The notes under the pieces are model-generated. The model did no database searches. It had not been told where the DNA came from and was given only the letters and a program-made list of their open reading frames with translations. Positions 26,660 to 35,443 of a stretch of 64,000 nucleotides of DNA are shown in pieces; within the stretch, counting starts at the first letter, position 1; each line of letters opens with the position of its first letter. The translations under genes and the position numbers were made by a program. The stretch comes from Perspicuibacillus lycopersici (GTDB taxonomy: Bacteria > Bacillota > Bacilli > Bacillales > Caldibacillaceae), in contig NZ_JAOUSF010000002.1 in the NCBI RefSeq assembly GCF_025660475.1, positions 372,001 to 436,000 of the forward strand. Direction: 5' to 3'.

Positions 26660-26812
26660 CTACCTTATAAATATCTTCCAGCCAATAATGAAACAAACGA
26701 TTATTACAATACTAGTAAATAGAAACAGTGCTACACCAAACAATATTCCTAGTAATATTCTAATAAGGAATATCCCAATGATAATGACTAATAATAGCTT
26801 TAATAAGTTCAT
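26660..26812 (-). CDS. Small membrane protein, 50 residues
   Basis: A complete gene: GAGAGGAAC nine bases before the ATG at 26812, 50 codons, TAG, and a terminator a few bases later. The product is almost wholly hydrophobic: 'MNLLKLLLVIIIGIFLIRIL' then 'LGILFGVALFLFTSIVIIVC' and an 'FIIGWKIFIR' end, so one long or two short membrane helices with a positive C-terminus. Similar tiny membrane proteins are common in Bacillus and mostly uncharacterised. Signals around it are good, so I think it is real. Confidence 0.65.
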   Translation of the reverse strand: MNLLKLLLVIIIGIFLIRILLGILFGVALFLFTSIVIIVCFIIGWKIFIR

Positions 26813-26919
26813 CTATTTGTTCCTCTCTATCGTTCAGTTCAAAACTCTCCATTAAAAAAAGCATAACTTATCCCACAATCGAATACAAATTTTATATGGT
26901 TGCAAAGGTGGGATTACAT

Positions 26920-27111
26920 ATGCGTTTTCGAAAGTACCGTGGATTACTTTACGAAATATCGGTGTTTATTTTCATGTGCATTGTTTGGTCATTTGTGCTC
27001 GTTTTGGACATCCCAATCAATTTTACAACATTTGTCATCGTTCTTGGCATTGCCTACACTGTCGATACCATCGCAAAACTAATCGTAAAGCACCGTAGCA
27101 AAAAAGAATAA
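26920..27111 (+). CDS. Small membrane protein, 63 residues
   Basis: Starts at the ATG at 26920, eight bases after AAAGGTGG; the frame is open to 26896 but the upstream ATG has no site. Two predicted membrane helices (about residues 12-32 and 36-54) between a basic N-terminus ('MRFRKYRG') and a basic tail ('KHRSKKE'). No family recognised. It converges with the mutarotase-like gene across a hairpin. Confidence 0.65.
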   Translation: MRFRKYRGLLYEISVFIFMCIVWSFVLVLDIPINFTTFVIVLGIAYTVDTIAKLIVKHRSKKE

Positions 27112-27112
27112 T

Positions 27113-27153
27113 CGGGACTCTACCCGCGCATAGATTGCGGGAGAATTGTCCCG
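27113..27153. terminator. Nested hairpin between convergent genes
   Basis: CGGGAC pairs with GTCCCG, and inside it CCCGC pairs with GCGGG. There is no clean U tract in either direction, so termination is likely but not certain. Confidence 0.45.
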
Positions 27154-27159
27154 TTGCGC

Positions 27160-28023
27160 TTACTCTACTGAAAAGGAGACAAAGGAATGTAGTTCTTTTT
27201 TCGGGTCAATTAAGACCAATTCTGTTTTGCGATTTAGCTCCTCCGTTTTCGCCATCCATGGTTCCACACAAACAAAATCCTTCCCTGCTTCTGTCCAAAC
27301 GACCGTATACCGATATTCTGGACTTGTCTCCATCACGATTCGTTTCTCGTCACCCATCTGAAAGGATAACTTTGCCACATCCTCGTCATCTAACACGACC
27401 GCTTCCTTCAAACCTTCCATATTCAGTTCACCTGAAAATGGCTTGGCTTCGAACATATTGTAATCAAAATACGTACGAGCTTTAGAATCAATCGCTACTA
27501 CTTTTGATTTTGCAGAAAAATAAGGATGCAACCCCGCATAGATTGGCATATATTTATCAGAATCATTGCGGAATACTTGGTTGATTTGTAATTGATTTTC
27601 CCGAAGTGTATAAGTAAATTCCACGGTAAAAGCAAATGGGTACACCTCTTTCATCTGCTCATTACTCGTTAGGCGAATGGTAATCGCTGCTTCATTCTCA
27701 TCTGCATTCGTCTCGACAACCTCCCACGGATTAATCCTTGCAACGCCATGGTTTGGCATCTGATAGGTTGTCCCTTCCCATTCATAGCTACCATTTTCCA
27801 GCTGGCCAGAAATCGGGAACAAAATCGGAATACCACCGCGGACATTTTTTTCAAAATCAAACAATGTTTCTTTGTTCAAATACAGCATTTGCTCGCCAGC
27901 AACTGCAAATTCCGTAATAATGCCCCCACGTTCCGGACAAACCGTAAACCACGTTGTCTTTTCCGGATTACTTACTTGATAAAATTTCAATGATTGTTCG
28001 TCATAGGAGTTAATCGAATACAT
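27160..28023 (-). CDS. Aldose 1-epimerase-like protein (galactose mutarotase superfamily)
   Basis: 287 residues starting after AAAGGTGACCTGAA. All-beta mutarotase-like fold. Key pieces: 'GGIPILFPISGQLENGSY' , 'MPNHGVAR' with a candidate catalytic His near 93, and 'YAGLHPYF' with the second His near 175. It belongs to the LacX/YihR/hexose-6-phosphate mutarotase branch, which interconverts anomers of sugars or sugar phosphates. No sugar genes are adjacent, so substrate is open. Confidence 0.85.
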   Translation of the reverse strand: MYSINSYDEQSLKFYQVSNPEKTTWFTVCPERGGIITEFAVAGEQMLYLNKETLFDFEKNVRGGIPILFPISGQLENGSYEWEGTTYQMPNHGVARINPWEVVETNADENEAAITIRLTSNEQMKEVYPFAFTVEFTYTLRENQLQINQVFRNDSDKYMPIYAGLHPYFSAKSKVVAIDSKARTYFDYNMFEAKPFSGELNMEGLKEAVVLDDEDVAKLSFQMGDEKRIVMETSPEYRYTVVWTEAGKDFVCVEPWMAKTEELNRKTELVLIDPKKELHSFVSFSVE

Positions 28024-28054
28024 TTCAGGTCACCTTTTCCTTAATTTGTTATTA

Positions 28055-28579
28055 CTATTCTTCCCGTAAAATCCCATATACATAAACGTCTTCGTATTTA
28101 TTTAGTAGAAAACGGTGTTGTCGCAACAGACCTTCCCGCTTCAACCCTGCCTTCTCTAAAACCTTCACAGAACCGAGGTTTCTTGTCAAAACAATTGCCG
28201 TTATTTTATGTAATTGGAGTGCTTGAAAACCAAATTGGACCATTCGCTTCACGGCTTCCGTCATAAAACCAGCTCCCCAATACGCGCGTCCCATCCAATA
28301 GCCCAGCTCTGCTTTATTATTTTTCTTATCGATACGAAGGGTAATGGTTCCGATAATCTTATTTGTTTGCTTATGGAGAATTGCCAGCGGGTACTCATCG
28401 CCACTAGCAATTAATGCTGGCATTGCTGCAACCCAATTCTCTGCAAACTGTAACGTATACGGATATGGCAAGCCGAGTATAGATGCGAGTTCTTCATTAT
28501 TCGCTAGCTCTTGAATTTTTGGGGCATCGTTTTTCTCAAACGGCTTGATTATTAGACGTGCAGATTCTAAAACTAGCAA
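28055..28579 (-). CDS. GNAT acetyltransferase (RimJ/RimL type)
   Basis: 174 residues from a TTG after GGGAGGTTTTTATT. Acetyl-CoA-dependent N-acetyltransferase. It shows 'SARLIIKPFEKNDAPKI' at the start, 'AELGYWMGRAYWGAGFMTEA' with the CoA-binding loop near 92-105, and 'LHKITAIVLTRNLGSVKVLE' then 'KAGLKREGLLRQ', a typical RimJ/RimL pattern. Substrate unknown. Next gene upstream on the same strand is a secreted protein 22 bases away, so they may be cotranscribed. Confidence 0.9.
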   Translation of the reverse strand: MLVLESARLIIKPFEKNDAPKIQELANNEELASILGLPYPYTLQFAENWVAAMPALIASGDEYPLAILHKQTNKIIGTITLRIDKKNNKAELGYWMGRAYWGAGFMTEAVKRMVQFGFQALQLHKITAIVLTRNLGSVKVLEKAGLKREGLLRQHRFLLNKYEDVYVYGILREE

Positions 28580-28601
28580 AATAAAAACCTCCCGATAGGC
28601 T

Positions 28602-29078
28602 TTATTGATCGACCATATCCATTATGTACCATTTTCTATCCTGTTTTTCTAAGTAAATCGTACAAGCTTGTTCCTCGGTATTGCCATTTTCATCGGTGAA
28701 TTGTACATTTGCCTCAACGGTTGCTTCTGTTCGTAATAGATTCATATCTGTATGAAGGAATTCAAAATCAAGTTTCGGCATACTGCCATCGGAATTCTCA
28801 TCCACATACCCAACTAGCGAAGGTAACAGTGGCACGATTGTATCCACTACATTCACACCAGAAATCGCCTCCGAAACAGTCCCCAACAAATTCGAAACTG
28901 CTCGCACCTGTTTTGTCTCCTCCGGATTTAACGTCTCAAGGATTCCATCCAAATCTAAGCTATTCACCGAATCCCCAAACTTCGCTACAGTATCCTCTGG
29001 CTTATCAAAATAACCAAAATACCAAAGCCCCACAAGGCACAGCAGCACCACTATTGCTGAATTTCTAAAGATAGCCAT
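28602..29078 (-). CDS. Membrane-anchored protein with an NTF2/DUF4878-like domain
   Basis: 158 residues after AGGGGGAAATTTTTTT. An N-terminal hydrophobic helix (about 7-25) acts as signal anchor; the outer part is an alpha-plus-beta domain with 'TVAKFGDSVNSLDLDGILET' and a closing sheet 'TEEQACTIYLEKQDRKWYIM', which resembles DUF4878/NTF2-like lumazine-binding folds. There is no lipobox cysteine at the usual place. Function unknown; probably an extracytoplasmic ligand-binding protein (inference). Confidence 0.7.
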   Translation of the reverse strand: MAIFRNSAIVVLLCLVGLWYFGYFDKPEDTVAKFGDSVNSLDLDGILETLNPEETKQVRAVSNLLGTVSEAISGVNVVDTIVPLLPSLVGYVDENSDGSMPKLDFEFLHTDMNLLRTEATVEANVQFTDENGNTEEQACTIYLEKQDRKWYIMDMVDQ

Positions 29079-29217
29079 AAAAAAATTTCCCCCTATTTAT
29101 TCTTTTTACCAAAAAATGTGAAAAATGCCCTATTATTATACCAAAAATTGCAATAATAATTGGGGGATTTTTTTTCTGGGGGAGTAGGCACTTAATTTTT
29201 GGAAAATAGTGCGTGGG

Positions 29218-30037
29218 TTTTCGGGAACTTCCTTCAATTTTTCGGGAACTTCCTTCAATTTTTCGGGAACTTCCTCCAGTTTTTCGGGAACTTCCTCCAG
29301 TTTTTCGGGAATATCACCTCATTTTTCGGGAACTTCCTCCAGTTTTTCGGGAATATCACCTGTTTTTTCGGGAACTTCCCCTAGTTTTTCTGGAATAGTA
29401 CCTCGGTTTTCGGGAACTTCCTTCAATTTTTTGGGAATATTACCTCGGTTTTCGGGAACTTCCTCCAGTTTTTCTGGAATATTACCCTTATTTTCGGGAA
29501 CTTCCTCCAATTTTTTGGGAACAGGACCTCGGTTTTCGGGAACTTCCTCCAATTTTTTGGGAATATTACCTCGGTTTTCGGGAACTTCCTCCAGTTTTTC
29601 GAGAACAGTACCTCGGTTTTCAGGAACTTCCTTCAATTTTTCGGGAATAGTACCTCGGTTTTCGGGAACTTCCTTCAATTTTTCGGGAACAGGACCTCGG
29701 TTTTCGGGAACTTCCTCCAATTTTTCTGGGAATATCACCTGATTTTTCGGGAACTTCCTCCAGTTTTTCGGGAATAGTATCCTTATTTTCGGGAACTTCC
29801 TCCAGTTTTTCGGGAACAGGACCTCGGTTTTCGGGAACTTCCTCCAATTTTTCGGGAACAGGACCTCGGTTTTCGGGAACTTCCTCCAATTTTTTGGGAA
29901 TATTACCTCGGTTTTCGGGAACTTCCTCCAATTTTTCGGGAACTTCCTCCAATTTTTCGGGAACAGGACCTCGGTTTTCGGGAACTTCCTCCAATTTTTC
30001 GCGAACCCCCTCCAGTTTTTCTCGTAATATTACCTAG
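29218..30037. repeat. 21-bp tandem array A (about 39 units)
   Basis: About 820 bp of alternating units close to TTTTTCGGGAACTTCCTCCA and TTTTCGGGAATATTACCTCG, giving a 42-base higher order over a 21-base base period. The invariant core is TTTTTCGGGAA. Because 21 is divisible by three, open frames appear on both strands ('FSGTSSNFLG' plus, 'PEKLEEVPENRG' minus), but none has a ribosome binding site or a usual N-terminus, and a one-base slip near 29730 breaks the frames. I regard it as non-coding. Confidence 0.93.
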
Positions 30038-30112
30038 TTTCCTGGAACTCCCCTCACCTTTCCCAGAAATTTTCTCAACATCAACTACTATCCTATATAA
30101 CTTTCTCTACTA

Positions 30113-30146
30113 AAAGAAAAAGCTATTACCTCAATAGCAATAGCCT
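30113..30146 (-). terminator. Rho-independent terminator of the zinc-ribbon gene
   Basis: On the minus strand GGCTATTGCTATTGA..AATAGCT folds into a stem, followed by TTTTCTTTTAG, 9 bases after the stop codon. Confidence 0.75.
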
Positions 30147-30154
30147 TCCTAGTC

Positions 30155-30949
30155 TTATAGTTTTCCTCCGCAGTTTGTACAAAACTTCGCATCCGCTTCT
30201 TTCCGATGCCCACAGGTTACGCAGTGTTCTTCCTCTTTTTCTGGAACCTCTTCATCAAACCCTTGCCCGCAATTTGTACAGAATTTCGCGTCTTCCGCCC
30301 TTACATGACCACAGTTGTTACAGTAGCTATCTGCTTCTTTTTCCTCAACAGCCTTTTGTAAATCGATTCCACAACTTGTACAAAATTTTGCATCATTTGC
30401 AATATGTGCGTGACAGCTTGGACATTGTTTATCGGTTACAGGTGCCATCGTTGTAGCTGCAGGCACTTGCTGATATATAGGACTTGTTATAGCTTCTTTT
30501 TCTTTATAAAAAATAGAAAAAATCAATAATAGTAAACCGAATCCTCCAATGTATGCTGCTTCTTCCAATGTATGTTCCCAACCAAAATTATTACCTCTAA
30601 TGTAATAATAAGTATAGGATATAAATACTCCTAAGGAAAAAATAAGCGAAATCCATTGCATTACTTTGTATCTTTTGTTTAACAGAAGTAAAAGGAGCGT
30701 AATACCACTAAAAACAGGCATTAAAATGGATGCTAATGAAAGTCCTTGAACCGTATTTAGTAAAATGGTTACCCAAACCCCTCTATCAAAATTAGAAATG
30801 AACGGATTGATGTCCTCCTCCAAAAAATATTTATTAATTACTTTAAAATCTGCAAACAAAGAAAACGTCCCTGATTCGGTCGTTATCCACGGGACAAAAT
30901 ACGAAACTATTAACAAAGCTAATGCGAAAAATACTAATCCTTTCTTCAT
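30155..30949 (-). CDS. Membrane protein with three C-terminal zinc ribbons
   Basis: 264 residues. Four predicted membrane helices in the first 155 residues ('LVFFALALLIVSYFVPWI', 'LASILMPVFSGITLLLLLL', 'WISLIFSLGVFISYTYYY', 'IGGFGLLLLIFSIFY'), then a linker and three zinc ribbons: 'CPSCHAHIANDAKFCTSCG', 'CNNCGHVRAEDAKFCTNCG' and 'CVTCGHRKEADAKFCTNCG'. Each is a Cys4 site; the ribbons are separated by acidic linkers. Such proteins are common in Firmicutes and mostly uncharacterised. It lies alone between the two oppositely oriented 21-bp arrays, followed upstream by a small lipoprotein gene on the same strand. Confidence 0.8.
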   Translation of the reverse strand: MKKGLVFFALALLIVSYFVPWITTESGTFSLFADFKVINKYFLEEDINPFISNFDRGVWVTILLNTVQGLSLASILMPVFSGITLLLLLLNKRYKVMQWISLIFSLGVFISYTYYYIRGNNFGWEHTLEEAAYIGGFGLLLLIFSIFYKEKEAITSPIYQQVPAATTMAPVTDKQCPSCHAHIANDAKFCTSCGIDLQKAVEEKEADSYCNNCGHVRAEDAKFCTNCGQGFDEEVPEKEEEHCVTCGHRKEADAKFCTNCGGKL

Positions 30950-30990
30950 CCTGTTTCTCTCCTCTATGTATCTATCATTTTCTATGTAGT

Positions 30991-31024
30991 AAAAACGAGG
31001 CTGCCCCCTTTTGGAAAAGGGGCT
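30991..31024 (-). terminator. Probable terminator of the small lipoprotein gene
   Basis: On the minus strand AGCCCCTTTT, loop CC, AAAAGGGGGCA, then GCCTCGTTTTTAC. The T run is displaced by six bases. Confidence 0.55.
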
Positions 31025-31037
31025 ACCCTCTCATGGA

Positions 31038-31187
31038 TCATTCGTCGTTTATTTCTCCGTCACCGATTTCATCTTCTTCTTCCACATCTTCAATACCCTC
31101 ATCATCCTCTGGTCGCTCGTCATTGCCACAGGCGGTCAACGAAAACAGAGAGAAGACTAGGAAAAGCGCTAAAAGGTACTTTTTCAT
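31038..31187 (-). CDS. Small acidic lipoprotein, 49 residues
   Basis: AAGGAGGTTTTCTAA precedes the ATG at 31187. Residues 1-20 are a signal peptide with lipobox 'LTAC' ('MKKYLLALFLVFSLFSLTAC'); the mature 29 residues are almost all acidic ('DERPEDDEGIEDVEEEDEI'). It is a complete gene with a hairpin after the stop. Function unknown; strongly acidic tails of this kind may bind cations (inference). Confidence 0.75.
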   Translation of the reverse strand: MKKYLLALFLVFSLFSLTACGNDERPEDDEGIEDVEEEDEIGDGEINDE

Positions 31188-31364
31188 TTAGAAAACCTCC
31201 TTTTTTGATACTCTTCCCTATGTGGGTAGCAAATATGTATGAAGGATTTTGTTGCTGACCTTTTCGAAATATGTGTATTGGGGAAATTTGGTGGTAGGAC
31301 ATTGGAAGAGGTTAGCAGCGATAATTATCGGAAATTGCTAACTATTTTCTAGAAAAGCAAATGT

Positions 31365-31808
31365 AGATTTCGGAAAAAACGGGCTAATTTCAAGAAAAAT
31401 GCTCGGCGATTCCCGAAATTCGCTCGCCTTTTCAAGAAAAATTGCCTTCCATTTTGAGAAAAAACTAGCCTTTTCCCGAAATATCTCTCCTCATTTCGAG
31501 ATAAAACTCGCCAGTTTCCAGAAAAAACTTACCATATTCCCGAAAAACTCTCACCTTTTCCCGAAAAACTCTCACCTTTTCCCGAAAAACTCTCGCCTTT
31601 TCCCGAAAAATCGTCCCCCATTTCGAGAAAAATCTCGCCAGTTTCCAGAAAAAACTTATCATATTCCCGAAAAACTCTCACCTTTTCCCGAAAAAACTTG
31701 CTTCATTCCCCAAATTTGCGTGTCTATCCCAGAAAAATTCCGCCACAATCTCGAAATATACTTGCTTTTCCTAAAAAATTCTCACCTTCCCGATAAACAC
31801 TCACCTAT
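31365..31808. repeat. 21-bp tandem array B (about 20 degenerate units, opposite orientation)
   Basis: Units near TTTTCCCGAAAAACTCTCAC repeat about every 21 bases, most exact at 31545-31612 and degenerate at both ends. The shared core TTCCCGAAAAA is the reverse complement of the TTTTTCGGGAA core in array A. No convincing ORF. It lies between two lipoprotein genes that are both on the minus strand. Confidence 0.85.
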
Positions 31809-31825
31809 CCCCCACACACATCCTG

Positions 31826-31850
31826 AAAAATGCCCCTACAAAAGGGGCAT
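31826..31850 (-). terminator. Rho-independent terminator of the lipoprotein gene at 31861
   Basis: On the minus strand ATGCCCCT, loop TTTG, AGGGGCAT, then TTTTC. Confidence 0.85.
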
Positions 31851-31860
31851 TGTTACTTCA

Positions 31861-32394
31861 TTATTCCACTGAAAAATTACCTTCTGCGATTAGTTCTGAA
31901 TCGTTGCGGAACATGCGCAGTTTATAGTTACCTACTTCCAACTCACCGTCAATTAATGGTTCGTGGTATACACCAAATAATGTATCCCATGTTGGGTCGA
32001 CATTTTGTGTCCATGTTTCATAAATTTCTTCGCTACCATTTAGTTGCAATAGAATATACGTAATTTCCGTTGTGCCTAGTGCATCTGGCAATTCCGCTTG
32101 TAATAAAATATCATCCGATTGAACGAATGTTGTTGTTTCATTAAAGATTTCCTCGTCAAAAGATCCTGTACCAAACACGATTGTGCCTACGGAGCTTACC
32201 GCTTCTGTATCTGTATCCGTTTCACTTTCTGTATCTGTTTCCGCTTCCGTAGCCGTTTCGCTTTCGTTTTCACGGTCACTGCTATACAATGGACCATCAT
32301 TTGAGCTTGAGCTACAAGCAGTCATGAATGCTGCTAGTGCAAGTAGACCTAGAATCATCCATAATTTTTGGGTCGTTTGATTAACCTTCTTCAT
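31861..32394 (-). CDS. Lipoprotein with Ser/Thr/Glu-rich linker
   Basis: 177 residues after GAGGGGAGC. Signal peptide with lipobox 'MTAC' (Cys27). Residues 28-68 are a flexible linker of T-E-x-E/D repeats ('TETDTESETDTDTEA'), followed by a beta-rich domain ('GTIVFGTGSF', 'ITYILLQLNGSEEIYETW', 'GNYKLRMFRNDSELIAEGNF'). The linker suggests a domain held away from the membrane, through the wall. No family recognised. Confidence 0.75.
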   Translation of the reverse strand: MKKVNQTTQKLWMILGLLALAAFMTACSSSSNDGPLYSSDRENESETATEAETDTESETDTDTEAVSSVGTIVFGTGSFDEEIFNETTTFVQSDDILLQAELPDALGTTEITYILLQLNGSEEIYETWTQNVDPTWDTLFGVYHEPLIDGELEVGNYKLRMFRNDSELIAEGNFSVE

Positions 32395-32852
32395 TGTTGA
32401 AATTGCTCCCCTCGCCTATTTGGCTTCTTTTTCTATTATAAGGAATCTTTTCTCGGTAAATTATTTGAGTTTTTCAAAATCTTTAACCAAAATTTTCCTC
32501 TTCGAGACGAAATTCCCAGAAGATTATACCATATTCCATTGGCCCTTCGATACATTTTTTTGCTAGAAATAGAGCTTTTCCTACTGGTAAAACCTGTTAC
32601 AAAATAACTATACCAATAAACTAATTTTCTCTGTGCAAATTGTAGTTTTTCAAAACGAATGAGGATGAGGATTCGGCAAACGAAATACACACTGCTATCC
32701 TTAGCATTCAGGGTACCCACTGTAAAAATAGAATGTCATTCCGAAACAATTTCGTAATATAGTTTTAATGTTATTACATAGCAAAAACGGGAAAAGGATA
32801 ACGAGGCGAGTTTTGCCGGAAATAGGAGAAATTTTAAACGGAGATGATATTC
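32395..32852. other. Intergenic region with no clear gene
   Basis: A minus-strand frame at 32436-32720 has no ribosome binding site and odd composition. The stretch probably holds the divergent promoters of the lipoprotein and acyltransferase genes, but I see no strong -35/-10 pair. Confidence 0.4.
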
Positions 32853-33950
32853 GTGAACGGAGAGCGTGTGCATTCACTTGATTTCATTAAATTTTTCGCG
32901 ATAATTTTCGTGGTTTGCATTCATTCGAACCCGTTAGAAAATGTCGACGTATACAAAAGCTATAACCTACTTTTCTTTATCGAAACCTTCGGGAGGTTTG
33001 CTGTACCATTCTTTTTTGTCACCTCTGGTTTCCTAATTGGTCAAAAAATGCTTGCGGGTACAAACGCTAATCAGTATTTCAAGAAAAGTATTGGCCGCAT
33101 TGTTGGGATTTTCCTTACATGGACTGCGGTCTATTTTGTCTATGATGTCATTACAAGAATGTATACCTATTTTTCATCAGGTAACAAAACAGATTTGGAA
33201 AACTATTTACATCAATTTTTTCAACTCGACACAATTCTCTACGGACCGAATGGGACACCATATCACCTTTGGTATTTAGTTGCATTTATTTGGTCGCTTG
33301 TGATTTTGTTTGTGTTTATTAAGTTAAATAAAGTTCATCTATTATTACTCGGAAGCTTTGTAATCCATCTAATTGGTAATTTCGGTCAGTCCTATGCAGT
33401 TGTGATTGATCTTGAGGAAAATACACGAAACGCGGTATTTTTTGCCTCGTTTTATCTCACACTCGGTTATTGTATCGGCTTCCATTTACAATGGATTCGG
33501 GCACGACTTCTTGCAAAAATCAACCCGTGGATATACTGCGGACTATTTTTTACCTTTTCCATCGCCCAAGCCGTTGAACGGATATACTTACAAGAAAGCT
33601 TCGGACGCAGTAATGGCGATTACTATTTATCGACCGCACTTCTCGTATTATCGTTATTTTTCTTCGTATTAAGTATGCCGAACCTTGGTAAAAATACGCG
33701 AATGGCAAGCGTTGGAAAAAATTCACTAGGTATTTATGTCATTCACCTTTTATTCTTAGATTTAACAAAACGATTCGTCTTACAGGAATGGCCAATGCTT
33801 CCCGATTCCCTAATTTGGCAAATTTTCTTTACACCAGCGCTTATCGTTGTTTCGTATTTTTCCTATCAATATCTGCAATATTTGAAAAAGAAACCAATCA
33901 TTACGCAAACAACTAGAAAAGTAGTTTTTTCCAAGCTTGCCGAGAAATAA
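32853..33950 (+). CDS. Acyltransferase family 3 membrane protein (OafA/WecH type)
   Basis: 365 residues from a GTG at 32853, nine bases after CGGAG; the ATG at 32844 is too close to that site. About ten membrane helices. The family's opening motif 'HSLDFIKFFAIIFVVCIHSN' carries the conserved His near residue 24, and 'FFVTSGFLIGQ' follows at about 56. Such enzymes O- or N-acetylate surface sugars, or modify lipids or antibiotics. No polysaccharide genes are adjacent, so the target is unknown. Confidence 0.88.
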   Translation: MNGERVHSLDFIKFFAIIFVVCIHSNPLENVDVYKSYNLLFFIETFGRFAVPFFFVTSGFLIGQKMLAGTNANQYFKKSIGRIVGIFLTWTAVYFVYDVITRMYTYFSSGNKTDLENYLHQFFQLDTILYGPNGTPYHLWYLVAFIWSLVILFVFIKLNKVHLLLLGSFVIHLIGNFGQSYAVVIDLEENTRNAVFFASFYLTLGYCIGFHLQWIRARLLAKINPWIYCGLFFTFSIAQAVERIYLQESFGRSNGDYYLSTALLVLSLFFFVLSMPNLGKNTRMASVGKNSLGIYVIHLLFLDLTKRFVLQEWPMLPDSLIWQIFFTPALIVVSYFSYQYLQYLKKKPIITQTTRKVVFSKLAEK

Positions 33951-33970
33951 CGGATTCCGGCAGGCATTTT

Positions 33971-34363
33971 TTATTTTACAGCTTGCCGCCTATTCCCCTC
34001 ACTTTTCAACCAATGACGAATCCCTTTCCCTGCATATGGCTCGTCAGCAAATCTCGGAATGATATGTAAATGTGCATGCATAATATGCTGTCCACCGGTC
34101 GGCTGACAATTCCAACCGATAGTATATCCCTCTGGATGATAGGCTTCATCTAATAGTTCCTTTACCTCTTGTAACAATGAATAAGTCGCATTCCATTCTG
34201 CTTCCGTTAAATCAAAAACCGTTTGGCGATGCTGAATCGGTACTATCAAACCAGAGCCTATTAATACTTCCTGTGGTGTTTGCAGAAACCTACAATGTCC
34301 GTTTTCCGCGACAACCTTTTGTTCTGCTACAATTTCCAAATGACAAAATGGACAATCCTTCAA
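33971..34363 (-). CDS. HIT-family protein
   Basis: 130 residues from a TTG after AAGGGGGTATTGG. The histidine triad His96-x-His98-x-His100 lies in 'QHIMHAHLHIIPR', and an N-terminal 'CPFCH' (Cys4, Cys7) suggests a zinc site, as in Hit-like bacterial proteins. These hydrolyse nucleotide phosphoramidates or dinucleotides. The substrate in vivo is not evident. Convergent with the acyltransferase gene. Confidence 0.9.
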   Translation of the reverse strand: MKDCPFCHLEIVAEQKVVAENGHCRFLQTPQEVLIGSGLIVPIQHRQTVFDLTEAEWNATYSLLQEVKELLDEAYHPEGYTIGWNCQPTGGQHIMHAHLHIIPRFADEPYAGKGIRHWLKSEGNRRQAVK

Positions 34364-34513
34364 ACCAATACCCCCTTAATGATTCTATTTTTATCGTGGC
34401 ATTTTTTCTCGAGGATGGCAATAGAAAAAGAATCCCCATATAGCCAGCAATCTATTTGAATTTTCGTACAGTAAAATGATACTCTTAAACTATCATAGAA
34501 GGGAGTGGTTTTT

Positions 34514-35356
34514 ATGGCAACATTCATTCCAGAGGTTACACTCAACGATGGACTTACGATACCAGTAGTCGGGTTAGGAACGTATAAATTAAAGGGAAAT
34601 GAAGGCGTCCATGCGATTACGAACGCAATTGATTTAGGCTATCGGTTAATCGACTCTGCCTATAATTACGAAAATGAAGGTACTGTTGGGGAGGCCGTAC
34701 GCCGAAGCTCCGTTCCACGGCAAGAGCTGTTGATTACGTCAAAATTACCAGGTCGCTATCATACATATGATCAAGCGGTGACGACGATACAGGAATCATT
34801 ATACCGGGCGAATCTTGATTATTATGATCTTTACTTAATTCACTGGCCAAATCCGAAGCAGGATCACTATGTCGAGGCTTGGCAAGCATTAATTGATGCG
34901 AAAAAATGGGGATTGATTCGTTCGATTGGGGTTTGTAATTTCTTGCCAGAGCATCTCGAACGTTTGAAAAAGGAAACCGGTGTGCTTCCGAGCATGAACC
35001 AAATTGAATTACATCCTTTCTTCAATCAAGAAGCGCAAAGAAAATGGCATGCGGAAAATAATATTGTGACCGAATCTTGGAGCCCACTAGGTCGTGCAAA
35101 TGCGGTTTTGCAAAATGAAACGATACAAGAAATTGCCGATAAGCATGAGAAGACGATTTCACAGGTAATTTTACGTTGGCATTACCAGCTTGGTGCCGTT
35201 TCAATTCCAAAATCCGCTTCACCAAAACGCCAGCTCGAAAATATTTCGATCTTTGATTTCTTCTTAAGTGATAGTGAAATGCGGACTATTTCGGCGCTTA
35301 CTCGGGCAGATGGTAGATTGCAAAACCAGGACCCTGCGGTGTATGAGGAATTTTAA
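34514..35356 (+). CDS. Aldo/keto reductase
   Basis: 280 residues from the ATG at 34514, eight bases after GGGAG; the earlier GTG at 34505 is part of the site. The tetrad is complete: Asp47, Tyr52, Lys77 and His110 ('LIHWP'), and 'IPKSASPKRQLENI' binds NADPH phosphate. Same family as the enzyme at 9840 but clearly a separate member, with 'SKLPGRYHTYDQA' after the catalytic Lys. It probably reduces small aldehydes or ketones. Monocistronic. Confidence 0.92.
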   Translation: MATFIPEVTLNDGLTIPVVGLGTYKLKGNEGVHAITNAIDLGYRLIDSAYNYENEGTVGEAVRRSSVPRQELLITSKLPGRYHTYDQAVTTIQESLYRANLDYYDLYLIHWPNPKQDHYVEAWQALIDAKKWGLIRSIGVCNFLPEHLERLKKETGVLPSMNQIELHPFFNQEAQRKWHAENNIVTESWSPLGRANAVLQNETIQEIADKHEKTISQVILRWHYQLGAVSIPKSASPKRQLENISIFDFFLSDSEMRTISALTRADGRLQNQDPAVYEEF

Positions 35357-35443
35357 TTAGCATGAGCAAAATGGTCGGTCCCCTTTCTCGGGGCATCGAT
35401 ATTTATGCATTGTACTTTTTTACGATTTCAAAGGGGATATGTA

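Noticed and set aside
27135-27485. Plus-strand frames of 71-116 codons
   Set aside because: They are antisense to the well-supported mutarotase-like gene.
29209-29994. Repeat proteins 'FSGTSSNFLG' (plus) and 'PEKLEEVPENRG' (minus)
   Set aside because: Open frames on both strands follow from a 21-base period. No start signal, no signal peptide or anchor, and one-base slips break the frames.
32436-32720. 94-codon minus-strand frame
   Set aside because: No ribosome binding site, unusual Arg/Ser/Lys-rich composition, and no recognisable domain.
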